Source: Corynebacterium rouxii (GTDB lineage Bacteria; Actinomycetota; Actinomycetes; Mycobacteriales; Mycobacteriaceae). From it: DNA of 64,000 nucleotides. The stretch's first letter is position 1. Each line of letters begins with the position of its first letter. Below are positions 38,101 to 45,530 of this stretch, one piece after another. The stretch covers positions 496,001-560,000 of the forward strand of contig NZ_LR738855.1 in assembly GCF_902702935.1 (NCBI RefSeq), read 5' to 3'. The notes beneath the pieces were generated by a model. That model was not told the DNA's origin. It made no database searches and saw nothing but the letters and a program-made list of their open reading frames with translations. The translations under genes were made by a program, and so were the position numbers.

Positions 38101-38827
38101 ATTACACGAATTAGCGTCGTTAAGCGAAAAAGAATACACAACCGGAATACGACTAGGAATTCACGGACGCGATTTATCAACCTTTACATGGGATACAAAA
38201 ACTAGTAACCACCTGCTTATTTTTGGATCACAAGGCTGCGGCAAAAGCACAACCGTGGCAACTATTTTGGCCGGTATCTGCGAACGTGGCCCCGAAGTAG
38301 CTCGATGCGTGGTCATTGACCATAGACGAGCACACTTAGGAACCATCGACCCCACCATGCTTGCCGCATACTCCGCGAGTACCACCGCTACCGAACAAAC
38401 CTTGGCAAGCACCGTGATCACTCTTGAAAGCCGACTCCCAGGACCTGAAATCACACCCGAACAACTCAAACAACGCTCATGGTGGACTGGCCCAGACATC
38501 TTTCTTGTCATCGACGATGCAGACTTAGTCCCAGAGCCACTATGGCACCGATTAGTCGAACTCATCCCGCACTCAAGAGACATAGGTCTACATATCGTTG
38601 CCGCTCGAAAAATTGGTGGCAGCCAGCGGGCACTCTACCAGTCGTTTTACTCGGCAATTAAAGACCAATCACCCATAGTGCTCGTCATGGACGGCGAACG
38701 TGACGATGGACCACTATTCGGAATCCGGCCACAACGCCTCATACCAGGACGCGCCATCGCCGTGATACGTGGCAGCAACCAAGGACAATGCCATATTGCG
38801 CAAAACATCCCAGAAATAACCAGCTAA
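35156..38827 (+). CDS. eccC: type VII secretion ATPase EccC (three FtsK/SpoIIIE domains)
   Basis: This 1223-residue protein has two membrane segments near the N-terminus (about 45-95) and three P-loop ATPase domains. Their Walker A motifs are GATGSGKSE (about residue 442), GGPQTGKTA (about 778) and GSQGCGKST (about 1024). Walker B-type segments include FIVLDEFSELL and LVIDDADLV. EccC powers secretion and recognises WXG100 substrates through its last domain. It is a single fused protein, as in ESX-4, not split into Ca and Cb. The start is TTG 35156, set by an AAGGGGGA site 5 nt upstream. The next T7SS gene follows after 62 bp. Confidence 0.95.
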   Translation: MSTTATSSWQEIPPISLAEREPAPPLPQGSLTPEKVPDAIKPEPVSLLRILMPVIMITVVIAMVGLMVISGGSPNPMMLVFPLMMGMSLLMMMSPTQGEDVNEMRRVYLRHLIALRDTALQYGEQQRQHQCYRNPPPHHLVQWVETLRLWERQSQDSDALEVRIGVGPTLLCTPIEMKNPGAPEDLDPVCAVSLRSTIRAVRTVHDVPISVQLQAFAFVMVTGDRAHDLVRAIIAQLCFHHGPECVGITVATTGADQPGWWKWLPHTKDPQSARFEVLIVDFTVAHPEQHDELITQILQSSATTVIILGEPDSDAPQRSDFMIIMRESGFQLDAGTNLVAVTESGREILGKSDTLSQVAAEHFARSLTGKIRPQHQVATTSDLRFLLGLGIPTPDTVSVRWEERGAQRLTVPLGLTDAGTAMMLDIKESAHGGVGPHGLCVGATGSGKSELLRTLVVAMAATHSPQSVNFVLVDFKGGATFLGLDALPHTSAVITNLEDEAVLVERMHDAISGEMNRRQELLRQAGNFINVGEFNQASSQGQIGHDPIPALFIVLDEFSELLGQHPDFADLFVAVGRLGRSLHIHLLLASQRLEEGRLRGLDSHLSYRIGLKTFSAAESRQVLGIPDAYEIPNQPGTGFIKTGADTIVKFRASYVSGPMKQARGISATGSATVRPWNGWEDEHSDTESITNDAPSMPSPTLVDAVVTAAQQRATELGLNAHKIWLPPLPNTLEISEVPAAKPRQLTAHVGLIDRPYRQRQDPLAMSFEGHNGHAAICGGPQTGKTAALRTIVTALAAGNHTDTVRFYIADLSGQGLAQLQALPHVAGIASRHESEKLGRMVDDILHLIDHPEQRHTFFIIDGWHIVAQEHEHLVESFNRIAADGLAANIHLIITTPRWTTLRPAIRDLITQRLELKLGEALDSLIDRKAQSKLPTRPGVGLTPTKEHMMLARSSNQDIAHVAQLCSNQPQVPQLKLLPTAVELHELASLSEKEYTTGIRLGIHGRDLSTFTWDTKTSNHLLIFGSQGCGKSTTVATILAGICERGPEVARCVVIDHRRAHLGTIDPTMLAAYSASTTATEQTLASTVITLESRLPGPEITPEQLKQRSWWTGPDIFLVIDDADLVPEPLWHRLVELIPHSRDIGLHIVAARKIGGSQRALYQSFYSAIKDQSPIVLVMDGERDDGPLFGIRPQRLIPGRAIAVIRGSNQGQCHIAQNIPEITS

Positions 38828-38889
38828 AGCATAAAAGCAGCTGTACTCATCAAACTAGAGGGCAACAGGGGAAAAAAGGGGGAAATAAC

Positions 38890-39879
38890 GTGCCGTACCA
38901 ACGAACACCAACAGACCTCACGCTGACAGTTTTAGATACCGCCACAATCTACGAAGGTCCCACAACAGTTTATCGCTATGACCTCCCAGGACACGGTATT
39001 ACTGAAGGCTGGGCAACAGATGCAGTCGTCGATCAGATACGAGAACTACTGAACCCATCGTGGCCCAACTGTGTCATTGAAATCGACGCACAACCAAGCA
39101 TCATCGAACTTCTGGAACAACCACTTAGTGATCACGGCGTTCGCATTCGCCGCAGGAAAGAACAACACAAAAAAGAAAACAACACCGCTGACCACACCGA
39201 GGACATCACCGAACCCATTAGTGCCTTACGCCGAGCATTAAACGCACAAGAACAAACGCGCCGGGGACGACATCAGAAAATATCGAGGCGCATTGAGCCG
39301 CTCTATATTGCGATGGCGTTGGTGATCTGCATAGTGGGGGCAGTGGCATGGTGGTCAACAGATGCGGCTTTGAACAGCGATGATACCAAGGTTGCGATAG
39401 GAGATTCGAAGGCGTCTGAACAGGCAGTAGCATCGGCGACGACCTCTGCGCCTATCCATCTTGCAGGTGACATGATCGCTGAACACGAACGAATCCGTGT
39501 GACATTGCCACGGGGATACGTACTGGCGTTAAAACCAAACGATCCCAGTACCGTGGTAGCTACAGGGCCAGACCCCGAGCTTAGAATTTTGCTTTCAGCT
39601 GAACCTATTGATGCCGCAGACCCACCGTTGATTCATCAAGAAATACGCAACACTATTGACCTTGATCCTGTGCTCTCTCTACGTGAAGACCGATTGGCTA
39701 AAAATGTTCCGGTGCTGGCGTATCAGGAAACCCCAGACGATGGTTCTACGATCGCATGGTGGGCGTGGGTAGAAAATAAGCACCTGTTTTCCGTGGGGTG
39801 TCATAGTAAGGCTGCGCAAAAAGTCGCGCATAAAGCAGCGTGCCGGAAGGCCGCTGAAACAGTGAATATTAAGCAGTGA
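38890..39879 (+). CDS. type VII secretion-associated membrane protein (TIGR03931/Rv3446c type)
   Basis: The protein has about 329 residues from GTG 38890 (AAGGGGG site upstream). It has an N-terminal cytoplasmic domain (DLTLTVLDTATIYEGP...), a charged linker, one membrane segment (about 140-160) and a C-terminal extracytoplasmic domain with conserved RVTLPRGYVL and two Cys near the end (SVGCHSKAAQ, KAACRKA). Position between eccC and the WXG100 pair is that of the ESX-4 protein Rv3446c in M. tuberculosis. Exact role is unknown. Confidence 0.75.
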   Translation: MPYQRTPTDLTLTVLDTATIYEGPTTVYRYDLPGHGITEGWATDAVVDQIRELLNPSWPNCVIEIDAQPSIIELLEQPLSDHGVRIRRRKEQHKKENNTADHTEDITEPISALRRALNAQEQTRRGRHQKISRRIEPLYIAMALVICIVGAVAWWSTDAALNSDDTKVAIGDSKASEQAVASATTSAPIHLAGDMIAEHERIRVTLPRGYVLALKPNDPSTVVATGPDPELRILLSAEPIDAADPPLIHQEIRNTIDLDPVLSLREDRLAKNVPVLAYQETPDDGSTIAWWAWVENKHLFSVGCHSKAAQKVAHKAACRKAAETVNIKQ

Positions 39880-39891
39880 TCAGGGGGAGAA

Positions 39892-39971
39892 ATGGGGGTA
39901 GTAGCACAGTGATGAGAAAAAGTTTTGGAAAACACGGAACCACCGAGGGTCGTCATTACGTCAAAACTTAG
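39892..39971 (+). other. two overlapping mini open frames in the esx leader
   Basis: ATG 39892 (3 nt after AGGGGGAGA, 6 codons) ends in TGA, which overlaps ATG 39912 of a 19-codon basic frame (MRKSFGKHGTTEGRHYVKT). The second contains the shared ATTACGTC motif. They could be leader peptides or chance; conservation is unknown. Confidence 0.25.
39955..39967 (+). promoter_or_regulatory. shared ESX-region motif, copy 2 (upstream of esxU-esxT)
   Basis: ATTACGTCAAAAC lies 115 bp before the first WXG100 gene. It is identical to the eccB copy and the 43690 copy except at position 9. The flanking base differs (C before A, not G). Confidence 0.5.
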
Positions 39972-40082
39972 TGACGGGGCCAAAAGGTTTTGTCACTTCA
40001 ATCGTTGGGGGATCCGACGATGCCGCTGGCGCTACAGCTGCATGCGGCATCACGATCGGACACACATTTTAGGGAGGGACAC

Positions 40083-40400
40083 ATGTCTCAAGGTTTTAAG
40101 ACCGAAGCAGACGTCATGCGCAATACCGCTCACCGCGTTGACGACACAAACCAGGAAGTAAGCGCGGAACTATCTCGACTGCGCTCCATCGTGGACGGAG
40201 TTCGCGCGTCTTGGGAAGGTACCGCACAAGTAAGTTTTGACAACCTGATGCAGCGGTGGGATGCCTCCGCCAAGGGGCTTCAAGATGCCCTGCAGTCCAT
40301 CTCGGACAACATTCGTGGCAACGCCACCTCGTTTGAAAACGTTGAAGCAGATAACCAATCCGCATTCTCTGCAGTAGGCGGCCAAGGGCTCGCGCTGTAA
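40083..40400 (+). CDS. esxU: WXG100 family protein (EsxU-like)
   Basis: This 105-residue helical hairpin protein has the WEG turn at residues 44-46 and a C-terminal FENVE (84-88) where YxxxD/E secretion signals usually sit; the Tyr is replaced by Phe. It is a probable substrate of the ESX-4 system, forming a heterodimer with the next gene product. ATG 40083 follows AGGGAGGG. Its length equals that of mycobacterial EsxU, and gene order agrees; the name is by synteny. Confidence 0.85.
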   Translation: MSQGFKTEADVMRNTAHRVDDTNQEVSAELSRLRSIVDGVRASWEGTAQVSFDNLMQRWDASAKGLQDALQSISDNIRGNATSFENVEADNQSAFSAVGGQGLAL

Positions 40401-40445
40401 ATAGCCGATCGAACACTCATTACATCCACTTCAAGGAGAACATCA

Positions 40446-40733
40446 ATGGAAAAGATTAAATACGGCTTTGGTGAAATCGAAGCAGCCGCATCGGACATCC
40501 AATCCACGTCCGGTCGTATCAACTCCCTGCTAGAAGATCTCAAAGCACACATCCGCCCCATGGCAGCAGCATGGGAAGGCGAATCAGCGCAAGCCTATAA
40601 CGAGGCACAACAACAGTGGGACAGCTCCGCTGCGGAACTCAACACCATCTTGTCTACGATTTCCAACACTGTTCGTCAAGGCAATGATCGCATGAGTGAG
40701 GTGAACCGTATGGCCGCTGCTTCGTGGAGCTAA
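40446..40733 (+). CDS. esxT: WXG100 family protein (EsxT-like)
   Basis: This 95-residue protein has the WEG motif at 43-45 between two helices. The segment QQWDSSAAELNTIL mirrors QRWDASAKGLQDAL of its partner. It is a probable ESX-4 substrate secreted as a dimer with the upstream protein. ATG 40446 follows AAGGAGA. A strong terminator comes about 190 bp later. Confidence 0.87.
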   Translation: MEKIKYGFGEIEAAASDIQSTSGRINSLLEDLKAHIRPMAAAWEGESAQAYNEAQQQWDSSAAELNTILSTISNTVRQGNDRMSEVNRMAAASWS

Positions 40734-41160
40734 CTTCACGCATTTTGTGCGTAGACAACCAGGCAACCTCGTCGAAGTATTCACGGAACCGACAGAATAT
40801 ATAAGGCAGACACACCGACACGAGAAAATGCGGTGGGCACTTGCGTATCGACGGGGCACAGGTTGTAGACACCCATAGTGGGGGGAATCGCGCAATGAAT
40901 TGATTGCGCCGATGCTCATTGCCCGCATCGTTATATTGGGCTTAACGGTGCGGGCATTTTTTTTGAAAAATTTTTAAAAGATTTTTGCACAACTACTTGT
41001 GAAAATGCAGGGTAGTGCCGTAAAGTTGGCGGTCTGTGTGCTTGAAGGCTTTCTTTGAAAAGCAGTCAGACATGATCGGGTCACCACCGGCCGCCGTTCA
41101 TGCATCTTCTTCGGGTATCGCCTGGCTGGCAGTTCTAGACAGACTTAAAAGGAGTCATCA
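40734..41160 (+). other. intergenic region esxT - rplM with two hairpins and a possible small RNA
   Basis: This 427-bp stretch has no convincing gene. It holds a promoter-like TATATA near 40797, a 7-bp hairpin GCGCAAT/ATTGCGC (40890-40909) and a strong terminator (40920-40964). The segment 40800-40964 could be a small RNA or simply the 3' end of the esx transcript. The rplM promoter must lie between 40965 and 41160; no clear hexamers are seen. Confidence 0.4.
40920..40964 (+). terminator. strong terminator downstream of esxU-esxT
   Basis: Arms TGCCCGCATCG (40920-40930) and CGGTGCGGGCA (40946-40956), with one G-T pair, are followed by a run of eight T. Confidence 0.9.
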
Positions 41161-41604
41161 GTGTCTACTTACCACCCAAAGAGCGGTGACATCACCCGCA
41201 AGTGGTACGTCATCGACGCCACTGACGTGGTTCTGGGTCGTCTTGCTACCCACGCAGCTGACTTGTTGCGCGGCAAGGGCAAGCCTCAGTTTGCACCGAA
41301 CGTTGACTGCGGCGATCACGTTATCGTGATCAATGCTGACAAGGTTCACGTTTCCTCCAACAAGCGCGAGCGTGAGATGCGCTACCGCCACTCTGGCTAC
41401 CCAGGTGGTCTGAAGACCATGACCTTGGGTCGTTCCCTTGAGGTTCACCCAGAGCGCGTGGTTGAGGAGTCGATTCGTGGCATGATGCCACACAACCGTC
41501 TTTCCCGCGCTTCTGTGAAGAAGCTGCACGTGTTCGCAGGTTCTGAGCACCCATACGCTGCTCAGAAGCCAGAGACCTACGAGTTCAAGCAGGTGGCCCA
41601 GTGA
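41161..41604 (+). CDS. rplM: 50S ribosomal protein L13
   Basis: L13 (147 residues) begins [20 protein letters not shown] and has the family block [19 protein letters not shown] and MLPHNR-type [10 protein letters not shown]. The start is GTG 41161 after AAAAGGAG. The stop overlaps the rpsI start by 4 bp. Confidence 0.98.
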   Translation: MSTYHPKSGDITRKWYVIDATDVVLGRLATHAADLLRGKGKPQFAPNVDCGDHVIVINADKVHVSSNKREREMRYRHSGYPGGLKTMTLGRSLEVHPERVVEESIRGMMPHNRLSRASVKKLHVFAGSEHPYAAQKPETYEFKQVAQ

Positions 41605-42134
41605 GTGATCAGAACGTAACCGAGAACTTCGAAGCAGACGCAGCTGACATCGCTGCTGCAGCTGCAGCTACCGAAGAGTTCACCAACACCATTGGTGACG
41701 TCGTTGCATCTGAGGCTGAGGTTGAGACCGCAGCTCCAGTTCTGCACGAAGGTCCAATCCAGACCGTTGGTCGCCGTAAGCGCGCTATTGTGCGTGTTCG
41801 CATGGTTGAAGGCTCCGGCCAGTTCACCTGCAACGGCCGTACTCTTGAGGAGTACTTCCCTAACAAGCTGCACCAGCAGCTCATCAAGGCTCCTCTCGCC
41901 CTGATCGACCGCGATGGTCAGTTCGATATTCAGGCAACGCTGACCGGTGGTGGCCCAACCGGTCAGGCCGGCGCATTCCGCCTCGCTATCGCTCGTGCAC
42001 TCAACGTGTACAACCCAGCAGATCGCGCAGCCCTGAAGAAGGCTGGCTTCCTGACCCGAGACGCTCGTGCAGTCGAGCGCAAGAAGGCAGGTCTGCACAA
42101 GGCACGTCGTGCACCTCAGTACTCCAAGCGTTAA
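41601..42134 (+). CDS. rpsI: 30S ribosomal protein S9
   Basis: S9 (177 residues) has an acidic, Ala/Glu-rich N-terminal extension (about 50 residues) typical of actinobacteria, then the S9 core ([18 protein letters not shown]) and the C-terminal RRAPQYSKR that contacts P-site tRNA. GTG 41601 overlaps the rplM stop. Confidence 0.98.
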   Translation: MSDQNVTENFEADAADIAAAAAATEEFTNTIGDVVASEAEVETAAPVLHEGPIQTVGRRKRAIVRVRMVEGSGQFTCNGRTLEEYFPNKLHQQLIKAPLALIDRDGQFDIQATLTGGGPTGQAGAFRLAIARALNVYNPADRAALKKAGFLTRDARAVERKKAGLHKARRAPQYSKR

Positions 42135-42155
42135 TTTATCGCTTTATGTACAGGC

Positions 42156-42189
42156 AAGCCGCTTCACCACAATGCTGGTGGGGCGGCTT
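42156..42189 (+). terminator. terminator after rpsI
   Basis: Arms AAGCCGCTTCACC (42156-42168) and GGTGGGGCGGCTTT (42176-42189), with one bulge, run into TTTCGCC. Confidence 0.65.
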
Positions 42190-42302
42190 TCGCCATGCAA
42201 GAACGTACAGGAGATGATCCAAGACAGTGCTGGGAAGCGTCGATAAGCATGCCTGCGCGGGGAGTATAAGGTTTAGAACTTCGGACATGCATAATGGAAG
42301 GC

Positions 42303-43646
42303 ATGACTCGACTTTTTGGTACTGATGGTGTTCGTGGTTTGGCCAACCGGAAATTGACCGCGTTGCTCGCTCTGAAATTAGGTGCGGCAGCAGCGGAAGT
42401 GTTGACCAAAGATAACAGGAGCACGAGTCGTCGTCCGGTTGCCGTAGTGGGCCGCGACCCCCGCGTATCCGGCGAAATGCTGGCCGCCGCACTGTCCGCA
42501 GGCATGGCAAGCCGTGGCGTAGACGTTTTACGCGTTGGCGTGCTGCCCACACCTGCAGTGGCTTACCTGACAGATTTCTATGGTGCTGATATGGGCGTGG
42601 TGATCTCTGCGAGCCACAACCCCATGCCAGACAACGGGATCAAATTCTTTTCTAAAGGCGGTCACAAGCTACCCGACTCGGTCGAGGATGAGATCGAGAA
42701 GGTCATGGAAACCATTCCAGACGGTGGCCCCACCGGACATGGCATTGGCCGTGTAATCGAAGAGGCCGTCGATGCCCAAGAAACGTATCTCAAGCACCTC
42801 AAAGGTGCGGTACCGCGCAGCCTCGAGGGCATTACCGTAGTGGTGGACTGTGCTAATGGTGCAGCTAGTGAGGTTGCCCCGCTGGCCTATGCTGCCGCCG
42901 GCGCCAAGGTTATTCCAATCCACAACCACCCCAATGCGTACAACATCAACGATTCTTGCGGCTCAACGCATATCGACCAGGTACAAGTCGCCGTGCTCGA
43001 GCATGGTGCTGATCTGGGACTTGCTCATGATGGCGACGCGGATCGCTGCCTGGCGGTAGATGCTGAAGGCAACGTGGTTGATGGCGACCAAATCATGGCG
43101 ATCTTGGCCCTTGCTATGAAAGAAAACGGTGAGCTGCACAAGTCCACGCTGGTAGCTACTGTGATGAGCAACCTTGGCCTGCGGTTGGCTATGAAAGAAG
43201 CCGGCATTGAATTGCGCACTACAAAAGTGGGTGACCGCTATGTTCTTGAAGAACTCAACGCTGGTGGCTTTAGCCTCGGTGGTGAGCAATCTGGTCACAT
43301 TGTGCTGCCAGACCACGGTACGACCGGTGACGGCACGTTGACAGGTCTGTCTCTCATGTCGCGCATGGCAGAAACTGGTTTGTCGTTGAAGGTACTGGCC
43401 TCTGCGATGACTGTGTTGCCTCAGGTACTGATCAATGTTCCGGTTTCGGATAAATCCATCATCCAAACGCATCCTGATGTCGTTGCAGCGATGGAACGCG
43501 CTAGTGATGAGCTGGGGGAGGGCGGTCGTGTACTGCTGCGTCCATCCGGTACCGAAGAATTGTTCCGCGTGATGGTTGAGGCTCCAAGTAAAGAGACGGC
43601 TCGTGGGATCGCTGCAGATCTAGCGTCGGTGGTGGCTAAGATTTAA
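42303..43646 (+). CDS. glmM: phosphoglucosamine mutase
   Basis: This 447-residue enzyme begins [12 protein letters not shown] and has the active-site phosphoserine loop [18 protein letters not shown], the metal loop DGDADRC and the sugar loop GGEQSGHIV. It makes glucosamine-1-phosphate for peptidoglycan. ATG 42303 matches the family start; ATG 42294 is in frame 9 bp upstream and may be the real one, because the AAGG before 42303 is too close. A weak CTCCCC/GGGGAG hairpin follows (43650-43667). Confidence 0.95.
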   Translation: MTRLFGTDGVRGLANRKLTALLALKLGAAAAEVLTKDNRSTSRRPVAVVGRDPRVSGEMLAAALSAGMASRGVDVLRVGVLPTPAVAYLTDFYGADMGVVISASHNPMPDNGIKFFSKGGHKLPDSVEDEIEKVMETIPDGGPTGHGIGRVIEEAVDAQETYLKHLKGAVPRSLEGITVVVDCANGAASEVAPLAYAAAGAKVIPIHNHPNAYNINDSCGSTHIDQVQVAVLEHGADLGLAHDGDADRCLAVDAEGNVVDGDQIMAILALAMKENGELHKSTLVATVMSNLGLRLAMKEAGIELRTTKVGDRYVLEELNAGGFSLGGEQSGHIVLPDHGTTGDGTLTGLSLMSRMAETGLSLKVLASAMTVLPQVLINVPVSDKSIIQTHPDVVAAMERASDELGEGGRVLLRPSGTEELFRVMVEAPSKETARGIAADLASVVAKI

Positions 43647-43689
43647 TATCTCCCCCTAATAGGGGAGTATGGAACCGTAGACCTCCTTG

Positions 43690-43702
43690 ATTACGTCCAA
43701 AC
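43690..43702 (+). promoter_or_regulatory. shared ESX-region motif, copy 3 (upstream of the three-gene cluster)
   Basis: ATTACGTCCAAAC lies 28 bp upstream of a TATAAC -10 candidate (43731-43736). Extended on the left, TTGATTACGTC is identical with the eccB copy. Directly after it comes the dyad ATTGTG-AAGG-CACAAT (43703-43718). Confidence 0.55.
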
Positions 43703-43718
43703 ATTGTGAAGGCACAAT
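43703..43718 (+). repeat. inverted repeat in the promoter of the three-gene cluster
   Basis: Perfect 6-bp arms ATTGTG and CACAAT around AAGG abut the shared motif and sit in the -35 region. It is a possible operator, or part of a composite site with the motif. Confidence 0.5.
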
Positions 43719-43750
43719 GTGATGTGACCGTATAACAAGGGGGTTTTCTC

Positions 43751-44050
43751 ATGCACGGAATCACTATTGATTCTGGTCGTGCGCTAGACATGCTGGCGTC
43801 GATGATTGAAGAAGCAGAACAGCAATACCAAGCGCATATTCGCGAAACACCGCACTATGAGTCAGCATCAGCAGGGGAGGGGTTTGTTGCCTATGGAGAG
43901 TCGATCAATTCGCTGTTTCAATTGCTTCACCAGCGCAACGCTCAGCGTCTAGAGCTGATCAAGCTGGGGCTAGAAGATGCTCGCCAGCGGGTCTATGATC
44001 TTGCCAATACTGATACCGAGTTTGCAGCGCGACTGGGGGCCGTGGAATGA
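43751..44050 (+). CDS. small helical protein, probable type VII secretion-linked (Rv3440c position)
   Basis: This 99-residue protein is predicted mostly helical, with two amphipathic halves around GEGFVAYGESINSLFQLLHQ and no signal peptide. Size and helical-hairpin look resemble WXG100/EspC-type T7SS partners, but there is no WXG, so the family is not assigned. It overlaps the next gene by 4 bp (translational coupling). In M. tuberculosis, as I recall, Rv3440c and Rv3439c hold the same place next to glmM. ATG 43751 follows AAGGGGG. Function unknown. Confidence 0.7.
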   Translation: MHGITIDSGRALDMLASMIEEAEQQYQAHIRETPHYESASAGEGFVAYGESINSLFQLLHQRNAQRLELIKLGLEDARQRVYDLANTDTEFAARLGAVE

Positions 44051-45258
44051 CGCCCGATGTTGCAGGATATGGGCGGGCAGTATCGGATCTTCAGGCTGCC
44101 TCAGCCGGATTGTATTCCGGACCCGCAATTACCCAAGAAACGCTAGCAAAGGCGGCAGGAACGACGAAGGGGTTGCACACGGATGCCCTGCGTAACACGG
44201 CACAGGCCATGGTGGGCGGTAGCAGCACATCTTTTGTGACTGACAAGTTTTGGGGCTCGCTCATCAAGATTTTGGCCCAGATCGCCACGTCGTTTATCTC
44301 TAGTGGTTTGTTTTCACTTGCGCAGCGTTGGCTTAGGGGCAGTGACGATGCCGATAACATTCAGGTGCAATCTCATCAGGCATCCGATGCGATCGATTGC
44401 GTGGACCAAGAAGCTACCACCAACATCGCCACGGTGATTAGTCAGTTGACTGTGATGATCGGGCAGCTAGTAGCAACCTTGGCGGGCATTGACAAAAAGG
44501 AAAACCCAGAGGCCTTTGCGGAATGCGTTAGCGCTGGTGCGCGAGCCATTGATTCCGCAGGTAACACGATTAAACAAACATGCGAAAGCCGGGACAAGGC
44601 CATCGAACAGTGCTTTTCGACGCTCACTCACCGCACCGAGGAAAAGTGCAGCGTCCAAGACTCATCACCGCCACCAGCCTGTACCGGTGGCGCTTCTGGC
44701 GGGGCTCCTGCATCAGCACCTGCAGTCGGAGGCCTTAGTAGCACCACCGAAGAAGTCACCACAGAAGTTGCTACCGAGACTACGGCTGAAACCGTCGAGA
44801 AAACCTGCGAGAAGGTTAGCGAAAAAACTATCAGTGTGGACACCACCACGAGCGTGACTGAAACCTGCCTTGAGGAGGAAGAATCAGAAGGAGAGGTGGC
44901 CGATTGCGAGCCAGAAACAAAGTCGTGTGAACAGACATGTATAGCATCAGGTGTTATCGGTGCAGTAGGGCTAGGTATCGCAGTTCTTGGGATAGGGGCA
45001 CTTATTCACTGCATAACAGAATCTATGGGCGCATTCGAGTGCGTGCCACCACCGCCAACCCCCGATGCACCTCCACCACCTGCTCCTGCGCCGCCGCCAC
45101 CGGTAATCGACAATGTTCCGGAGCCACCGCCGCCGCCTAAGCAGATTCCAGGGATGATTCCAGCCGCTGCACCGGTTCCACCGCCTCCAGCGCCTAAGTC
45201 ACCTGCTCCTGCACCGCTGTCATCGCATATCAATGTGAAGAAAGCGGGGTTATGGTAA
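44047..45258 (+). CDS. Cys-rich membrane protein with proline-rich tail (Rv3439c position)
   Basis: This 403-residue protein has no recognised domain. Residues 1-90 are helical with an amphipathic hydrophobic stretch (FWGSLIKILAQIATSFISSGLFSLAQRWL). About 100-190 form a helical region with several Cys. About 215-295 are rich in Thr, Glu and Val with more Cys, and one membrane segment follows at about 300-322 (GVIGAVGLGIAVLGIGALIHC). The last 75 residues are a Pro-rich tail (APPPPAPAPPPP, KQIPGMIPAAAP). There are 13 Cys in total, unusual for this genus. It is coupled at both ends (4-bp and 1-bp overlaps), and it has a shared promoter motif with the ESX-4 operons. It may be a secreted or surface substrate or accessory; this is inference. 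Confidence 0.7.
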   Translation: MTPDVAGYGRAVSDLQAASAGLYSGPAITQETLAKAAGTTKGLHTDALRNTAQAMVGGSSTSFVTDKFWGSLIKILAQIATSFISSGLFSLAQRWLRGSDDADNIQVQSHQASDAIDCVDQEATTNIATVISQLTVMIGQLVATLAGIDKKENPEAFAECVSAGARAIDSAGNTIKQTCESRDKAIEQCFSTLTHRTEEKCSVQDSSPPPACTGGASGGAPASAPAVGGLSSTTEEVTTEVATETTAETVEKTCEKVSEKTISVDTTTSVTETCLEEEESEGEVADCEPETKSCEQTCIASGVIGAVGLGIAVLGIGALIHCITESMGAFECVPPPPTPDAPPPPAPAPPPPVIDNVPEPPPPPKQIPGMIPAAAPVPPPPAPKSPAPAPLSSHINVKKAGLW

Positions 45259-45512
45259 TGGCCTATTCCAGTGACAAAGCGCAGCAGCAGATCAACTCCT
45301 ATGCGGAATTCGTGGAATCTTTTAGACAAACAACGGCAAAGCGGATGGCTGAGTTTGAACAAGAGCTTGCCGATGCACAGAAGAAAGCACACGAAGCCGC
45401 AAAGAAGAAACGCGAACTCCCCGCACGGGCATCCGTTGCGGCAGAGATAGGGGCGTCGATACGCCCGCGGAGCACTCGTGGAAAAGTACGGGGAGTCCTA
45501 CGGAAAGTCTGA
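45258..45512 (+). CDS. small charged protein, third gene of the ESX-linked cluster
   Basis: This 84-residue protein begins MAYSSDKAQQQINSYAEFVES at ATG 45258, which overlaps the preceding stop by one base (ATG 45252 is the alternative). A long, strongly charged helix, probably coiled coil (about 15-55), is followed by a basic tail (RPRSTRGKVRGVLRKV). It has no signal or membrane segment. It ends 18 bp before the convergent hydrolase gene. Function unknown; context points to the upstream two genes. Confidence 0.68.
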   Translation: MAYSSDKAQQQINSYAEFVESFRQTTAKRMAEFEQELADAQKKAHEAAKKKRELPARASVAAEIGASIRPRSTRGKVRGVLRKV

Positions 45513-45530
45513 CCTAAAGCGACGTAGCAG

